Part shown: piece after piece, positions 59,525 to 64,000 of the stretch | Position numbering within the stretch: position 1 is the first letter of the stretch | How the letters are laid out: every line of letters begins with the position of its first letter | Assembly (NCBI GenBank): GCA_905221605.1 | Contig: CAJNDS010002285.1 | Coordinates: 276,501 to 340,500, forward strand | DNA from: Symbiodinium natans | Taxonomy: Eukaryota > Sar > Dinophyceae > Suessiales > Symbiodiniaceae | Direction: 5' to 3' | DNA: 64,000 bases | Made by a program: the position numbers and the translations under genes | Notes under the pieces: generated by a model | Databases searched by the model: none | What the model was told of the DNA's origin: nothing | What the model saw: only the letters and a program-made list of their open reading frames with translations

Positions 59525-60475
59525 AATGTCGTTGCATGAAGCAATCGTGGAATCGTCTCCAAGAGCCCAAAGGTCTGAGACCCAGGATGCAAGCGGGCTG
59601 ACAGAAACTGATCAAACAGCACGGATCTACGACTTCAGACCCGAAGCCAGACTTGAGTCCCGGGACCTCGGCTTTAGCAAGGTAGACAAGAGAATATTGG
59701 TGCAGATCAGAGGACAGTTTCGCACAGCAGCCTAGCTCAGTAGTGGAGCATCGTAGGCTCGGCTACAGTAGATCGGAGGCATCGCAGGGCGCCATAGGGT
59801 GGAGGCGGCAATGGCCGACGAACACTCGAGAGTAATGCTTTCCTTGCAGGCTTGGGGACAAGAGTTAGGGATTCGGGCTGTAGGCCCTGTTGGCTTGAGT
59901 GCGTTGCAGCACCTGCTGAAAAGGGGTTTGCTTTTTGCACCATTTCCGGCTGCCTCAGGCATGAGTCGGACGAGATGTTTCGTGCTGCTTGATTCCTCCA
60001 GCATCATAGTATAGCATATTATGCTTCACTGTAGTTTCGACGTCTAGTTGCAGTATCCTAAAGGAGATACTTTCAGTTGAGAGTGGCGGCAGTCCTGGTT
60101 TGCTTTGAGGGTCAAGGCGAAAGACTCGGAAGAGAAGCATCTTTCGAAGAAGCTCTTGATGGGCCGCCTAGACGTTCTATGGACCTGCAAAGAAAGCCGA
60201 GGCAGTCCATGCTAGAGTGGCGGGACGTGGCCGTTGTGTTGGCACACTGGCGGTACGGACAGGCGGCGCATGTGATGTTCGGGGCGCAGATTGCAGTATC
60301 GTAGAGTTTTAGGCAAATACTGCATAGTATAAAAAGCGTATGCCTTGAGTAGAGTATCTTGTGTTGTGCTTCATCATAGTAGATTCAGATAGTAATCCGC
60401 AAGAGTGCTCCGCTCTGCATGATAGCGGATGGTGTCAAGTCCTTGCCAGAAGTGAACACTGCATGCCTGGGCTAC
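59525..60475 (+). repeat. dispersed repeat R1, copy 2, with about 250 bp extra and truncated RING remnant
   Basis: It aligns with 22760-23570 in order. Between ACGAAC (59817) and CCTGGTTTGC (60096) it has about 250 bp not present in copy 1. The translated end of the first block (see copy 1) is conserved up to the stop at 59733-59735. At 60430-60475 the bases TCCTTGCCAGAAGTGAACAC correspond to the start of the RING pseudogene at 23555, after which similarity is lost. Confidence 0.7.
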
Positions 60476-60504
60476 GGCTAGGCTAGATGTGGCGCAGAGT
60501 CAGG
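60476..60504. other. junction between repeats R1 and R3
   Basis: Short spacer; R3 sequence starts at about 60505 (GGCTTGCACATGTTTTGTGG). Confidence 0.4.
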
Positions 60505-60670
60505 CTTGCACATGTTTTGTGGCTTCCAGATCTCGACGTCTTTGGTTTGCGTGTCTTGGAACCTTTTGGAGTGTCATTGGTTGAGCCCCGAGCCCCAAAC
60601 CAGATTTAGGTCATGGCATTGTCCCATGCATCTGCATATAGTAGCAGTAGCACTTTTCTGCCAGACGATG
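60505..60670 (+). repeat. dispersed repeat R3, copy 4
   Basis: CTTCCAGATCTCGACG, TTTGGTTTG, TTGGAACC, GGTCATGGCATTGTCCCATG and CATCTGCATATAGTAGCAGT match the other copies, the last one best matching copy 1 at 41620. Confidence 0.65.
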
Positions 60671-61669
60671 ATCTGCCACGGGTCACTGCTCAAGGTTTAG
60701 AGGATTGTTGTTGATGCGACTTGTGGCTACAACAGTCAGGGCCCCAGCTTCCGAACCTCGTGTGACTTCTCAGTCTTCTCGCGCGGGATAGGAGTGCTTT
60801 TGTATCTTTTGATCTCAAATGCTTCCCAGGATGACAAAAAGATCCTGTTCAGGCTTAAGAAGTATGTACCGCAGGTCTGCACTTCCTCGGTCCGGGACTT
60901 TGCACCATTGCTGTCCGGGATATTAGTTCACTTGGTTGCTGCCTTGTTCTGTGTTGGAGGGAGGTGCATCTTGGGGCGGAGGATGGGGGTGAATCTCGTG
61001 CACGGAGAAGGATGGGGGGCACGGCCTTGGCCATCATCAGAAGACCCAATCCAACATGCCCTTCATCAATTGGCGTGTTTTTCGGCGCCATCGGCAGGGA
61101 AAGAAGCGCATGAGTCACATAAATCCTCCCGGCAGTAGAAGTCATACTGAGTGCAGCTGAGGCGACTCGGGCTTCTGCACAAAGCGTTCTATGACACAGT
61201 GTAGCACAGGGTCCACAGGCATGACGAGAAACAGGAGTTCCAACTTCCAGCTGCCAACCGTATGCAGTAGTCTAAGCTTCTTACCCCATGATCGGAACTC
61301 AAACTGTACTTTATGAACCCCGAAATGAGCCTCCAGCACAACAAATCTTTGCTTTGCATTTTCTGTAGACATCCAACGCTTCTGGCTGCAGCTTCTGGCG
61401 AAGACTTGGAGGCAGGAAGGGGCCTTGCCTTTCATGTGTGTGTGGGCCAGTCATGACTTCTGAAAGCAGTGATCTTTGCTTGCTCGGGGCTGAGGCCCGA
61501 TCCGCATCTCTTGCTTCAGTGAGGCAGATGAACCATGGCACATATGGCATGTGGCACGTAGGCATCGGCAGCAAACAAGGCAACCAGCAGCGAATGCAAC
61601 TACGGTGTACATGGTGAAGTGTCTAGGCATTTCTAAGCAGTAGCGCCCGGTACTGTTTCCGACTCAGTT
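60671..61669. other. 1 kb intergenic upstream of FNIP locus 2, no recognised gene
   Basis: Short ORFs only. An upstream exon of the FNIP gene may lie here. Confidence 0.4.
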
Positions 61670-63471
61670 GTGCGATGCCTTGGCAAAGCCGAAATGCCGC
61701 ACGGAGAGTATGGCTACGCTGAGTGCACCATTGATTTCCGGCTTGGTCTGGCCGGAAATGAAACTTTCCAGCTGCGTGCGAGCCAATACACTCGCGGCGC
61801 GGACTTTGCAGCACAGTTCGCAAGGCGCCCTGGTGTGTTGCAGCAGGGTGGTACCGTTGAGTGCATTCTGGAGGGTGGACGGTTGGAGCTGGGCCAGACT
61901 CTCCTCGAGCAGGGCTGCAGCGAAGGTGCATCCGCCTGGCTGGTCCGGACGCCCCTAGATGCGGTGAAGGCCTTCCAGTCTTTGAGCTCGGAGCTCCTGG
62001 TGACCCTGGGCCTGACGAAAGTCCGCTTAGGTATAGAGACCGACTTCGAGCGCTTGCCGACCACCCTAGAGGAGCTGGCATGCTATGGCCTGGGCAGGAA
62101 CATGTCGCATCTTGTCAATCTGAGAATCCTGAGCCTGGATGCCAACCAGAACCTGACAGACATCATTTGGCCTCCTCACCTTGAGGAGCTGCAGTTAGGC
62201 CCCCGGTTCAAGCTGAGGCTGCAAGGGACCTCACTGCCCAGTGGCCTGAAGCGCCTGTCAATAGGCGGCGATGGATGCCACTCAGGGGATCTCGATTTTG
62301 TCGAGTACCTTTGGAGGCCGTGCCTCGTGGACCGCTTCAATAGCAGCCTGGATGAGGTGCATCTCCCCAAAGGCCTCGAGTTCTTAGGCCTTGGAAATGG
62401 CTTCAATCAGGACTTGACAAAGGCGCAGCTGCCTGGGTCTGTGAAGGTGCTGCGGCTAGGTCATCGGTTCAACCAAAGCATGGATCACGTGGACCTACCC
62501 GATCTGATCGAGCTGGCCTTCGGCCATTCCTTCGGTCACAGCCTCAAGCATGCCAAGCTGCCTGGCACGTTGCTGAAGCTGGTCCTCGGCGACGAGTACA
62601 AGGGGACTTTGGAGGAGCTCCCGCTTCAACCGGGCGTTCTCCGCACCTTGGCTTGTGGCAGAGGGCCCAGCCAGCACTTCTTGGCAGGGAAGGAGCTCCT
62701 TCCCAGCTGCACCGGCATCACCACGCTGCAGCTTTCAAACTGTGCAGATGCCAGCCTCCAAGGTGTAAAGTGGCCGCCCGGGCTCCAAAACTTGGTGTTG
62801 GAAAGTCTGTGCGATGGCGACCTACGTAGCATTGGCCTGCCCGACACCTTGGAGACCGTGATCATTCGCAAGATTGCCAATCCACCCTTGCCGCGGTTGC
62901 AATTCCCAGACTTCCTGCGCCGAATTCAACTGGGCTGCGGATTCAATGCGCCACTGCAGGGAACGCAGTGGCCACGGTTCCTGGAGATCCTTGACCTAGG
63001 CGTGGGGATCGAGCAATGATGCAGTGCATTTTCAGCAAATTAGGAGCCAAAGTAATACGCCGCCAGGTTAATGGCTGGAACCCCTACCAACTACCTGCAG
63101 GTGACTCGTTCAACCAGCCCTTGGACGACGTAGTGCTGCCTTCTGAGCTGGAAGACTTGACCTTCGGCTACCACTTCAACCAGAGCCTGCAGAATGCCAC
63201 TTGGCCGCAACGGCTGAAGCGTTTGAAGTTTGGCGAGTGCTTCAACCAGAGCCTCGACGACCTGTCGCTACCTGCCTTGGAGAGCCTTAGCCTGGGTGAA
63301 AGCTTTGACCAGAGCCTGGAGAATGTCAACCTGCCAATGCTGCGCAAACTGCGCCTGGGTACCAGATTCCAGCAGCGCCTTATGCACCCCAGCATCGGGC
63401 TGCCGGGAAAACTCTGCTGCTTGGCAGCTGGTGATCGTGAACTTGCGTGGCGAGCGGGGGAGAGCCGTTAA
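61670..63471 (+). CDS. FNIP/leucine-rich-type repeat protein, locus 2, with GC-AG intron
   Basis: Exon 1 ends at 62999 and exon 2 is 63101-63471. The 101-bp intron starts GCGTGGGG and ends CTGCAG. CTAG joined to GTGACTC restores LGDSFNQ, in the same phase and repeat position as in locus 1. The first codons lack an ATG (GTG at 61670), with the first in-frame ATG at 61694, so an upstream exon is likely. From 61670 the coding length would be 566 residues. The N-terminal domain (IDFRLGLAGNETF, LELGQTLLEQGC) matches that of locus 1, and the following repeats show FNQSMDHVDLP and FNQSLDDLSLP. Two repeats are irregular (YLWRPCLVDRFNSSLDEV from a small insertion). It is a diverged but open paralog. 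Confidence 0.75.
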
Positions 63472-64000
63472 TTAAACGAAAGATGCGGAACTGAATTCCA
63501 TTGCACGCAGCATAGTTGCCGGCCTGATAGGCTTGGCGACTCTACCCTTTGATCAGCCTCCTCTCTTAGTACATGCTGAAGGGAGCGCGGTCAACAAGCT
63601 CAATTTTGTCACCTGCAGACTTCAATAGGCTGCCTGGTGAAGCGTTTTCAGCTGCATAGATGCTTGGCGCGCGCATGCAGCAATGTGCGCCATGTGCGCA
63701 CCGTGTACAGACTCTAGAATACTAGAAATCGGACATCCGACATCGGCTTCGTGGACGGATGAGAAGTTCTGCGTGACAGAGATGTTGGGTGATGAATTGC
63801 AGTTCTTGGTGAGCCGATCATGGATCTTGCACTGGTTGAAATGCGGTGTGAGGCTGAGAAGTGTCACTGGACCATGACCAGCACATGCATGCTTTTGGGG
63901 TGCCTTGCCCACAGTCTAGAATCTGGCTAGGTCCAGGGGGAGGGCAGCCGTCACATTGACTAATGACCAGGGTAGCCAGGAGCCACAAGGTTGGATTCTT
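63472..64000. other. right edge, no recognised gene
   Basis: Short ORFs on both strands without motifs. Confidence 0.5.

Noticed and set aside
1-64000. CRISPR arrays, rRNA or bacterial operons
   Set aside because: No regularly spaced repeats, rRNA-like stretches or ribosome-binding-site-led gene series were seen. All signs are of a eukaryotic genome.

Overview
The window looks like nuclear DNA of a dinoflagellate, most likely of the Suessiales/Symbiodiniaceae type (inference). The grounds are: copia and DIRS-like retrotransposons of the kinds common in those genomes; short introns of 36-120 bp with GC or GA as well as GT donors and an AG|G acceptor; degenerate TTTAGGG-type telomeric motifs; and FNIP, TPR and RING fragments scattered among decayed duplicates. 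No prokaryotic operon, ribosome-binding-site or CRISPR signature was seen. Single genes in the right-hand part are reconstructed from homology between copies inside the window and from splice logic; no transcript data were available.

Left part (1-22.7 kb): almost entirely retrotransposon. Positions 1 to about 6350 hold a Ty1/copia element that enters the window inside gag. It has protease, a D67-D35-E integrase, reverse transcriptase and RNase H, a C-terminal methyltransferase-like extension and a small membrane/Cys accessory ORF. It is interrupted by at least three frame breaks. From about 6.9 to 22.67 kb lies a DIRS-like tyrosine-recombinase element (called D1 here). Its order is coiled-coil ORF, tyrosine recombinase, Gag-like ORF, 2OG-Fe(II) dioxygenase-like ORF, then a C5-methyltransferase-like domain fused to RT, and RNase H. 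The RT of D1 is split precisely inside its conserved IDD motif by a 6.9 kb second element (D2, 13489-20381). D2 carries a hairpin-rich leader, an SR-rich ORF, another tyrosine recombinase and another Gag-like CCHC/CCCH ORF, but no RT. D1 ends in a pair of 234 bp direct repeats 663 bp apart, as expected of PAT-type split repeats.

Middle (22.7-38.5 kb): sparse DNA with diverged segmental duplicates. It holds a decayed RING locus, a probable multi-exon hypothetical gene at 24.7-26.45 kb, a four-unit TPR exon at 28.2-28.7 kb, a head-to-head cluster of degenerate telomeric repeats at 29.5 kb, a RING-H2 gene at 32.8-33.06 kb and a FNIP-repeat gene at 36.6-38.5 kb.

Right (38.5-64 kb): a cysteine-rich gene at 39.6-40.2 kb has two further paralogs inside a near-perfect 4.45 kb tandem duplication (about 42.7-51.4 kb). 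On either side lie a broken first exon (41.86 kb) and a better preserved multi-exon copy (51.88-53.1 kb) of a histidine-phosphatase gene. An unrecognised long exon lies at 57.0-58.0 kb. A second FNIP gene at 61.7-63.5 kb shares the intron position of the first but has a GC rather than a GA donor. Dispersed repeats link the two halves: 22.75-23.15 with 59.5-60.2 kb, 23.54-24.06 with 32.9-33.5 kb, and 38.6-39.0 with 58.55-58.95 kb. This suggests that the region grew by repeated local duplication.
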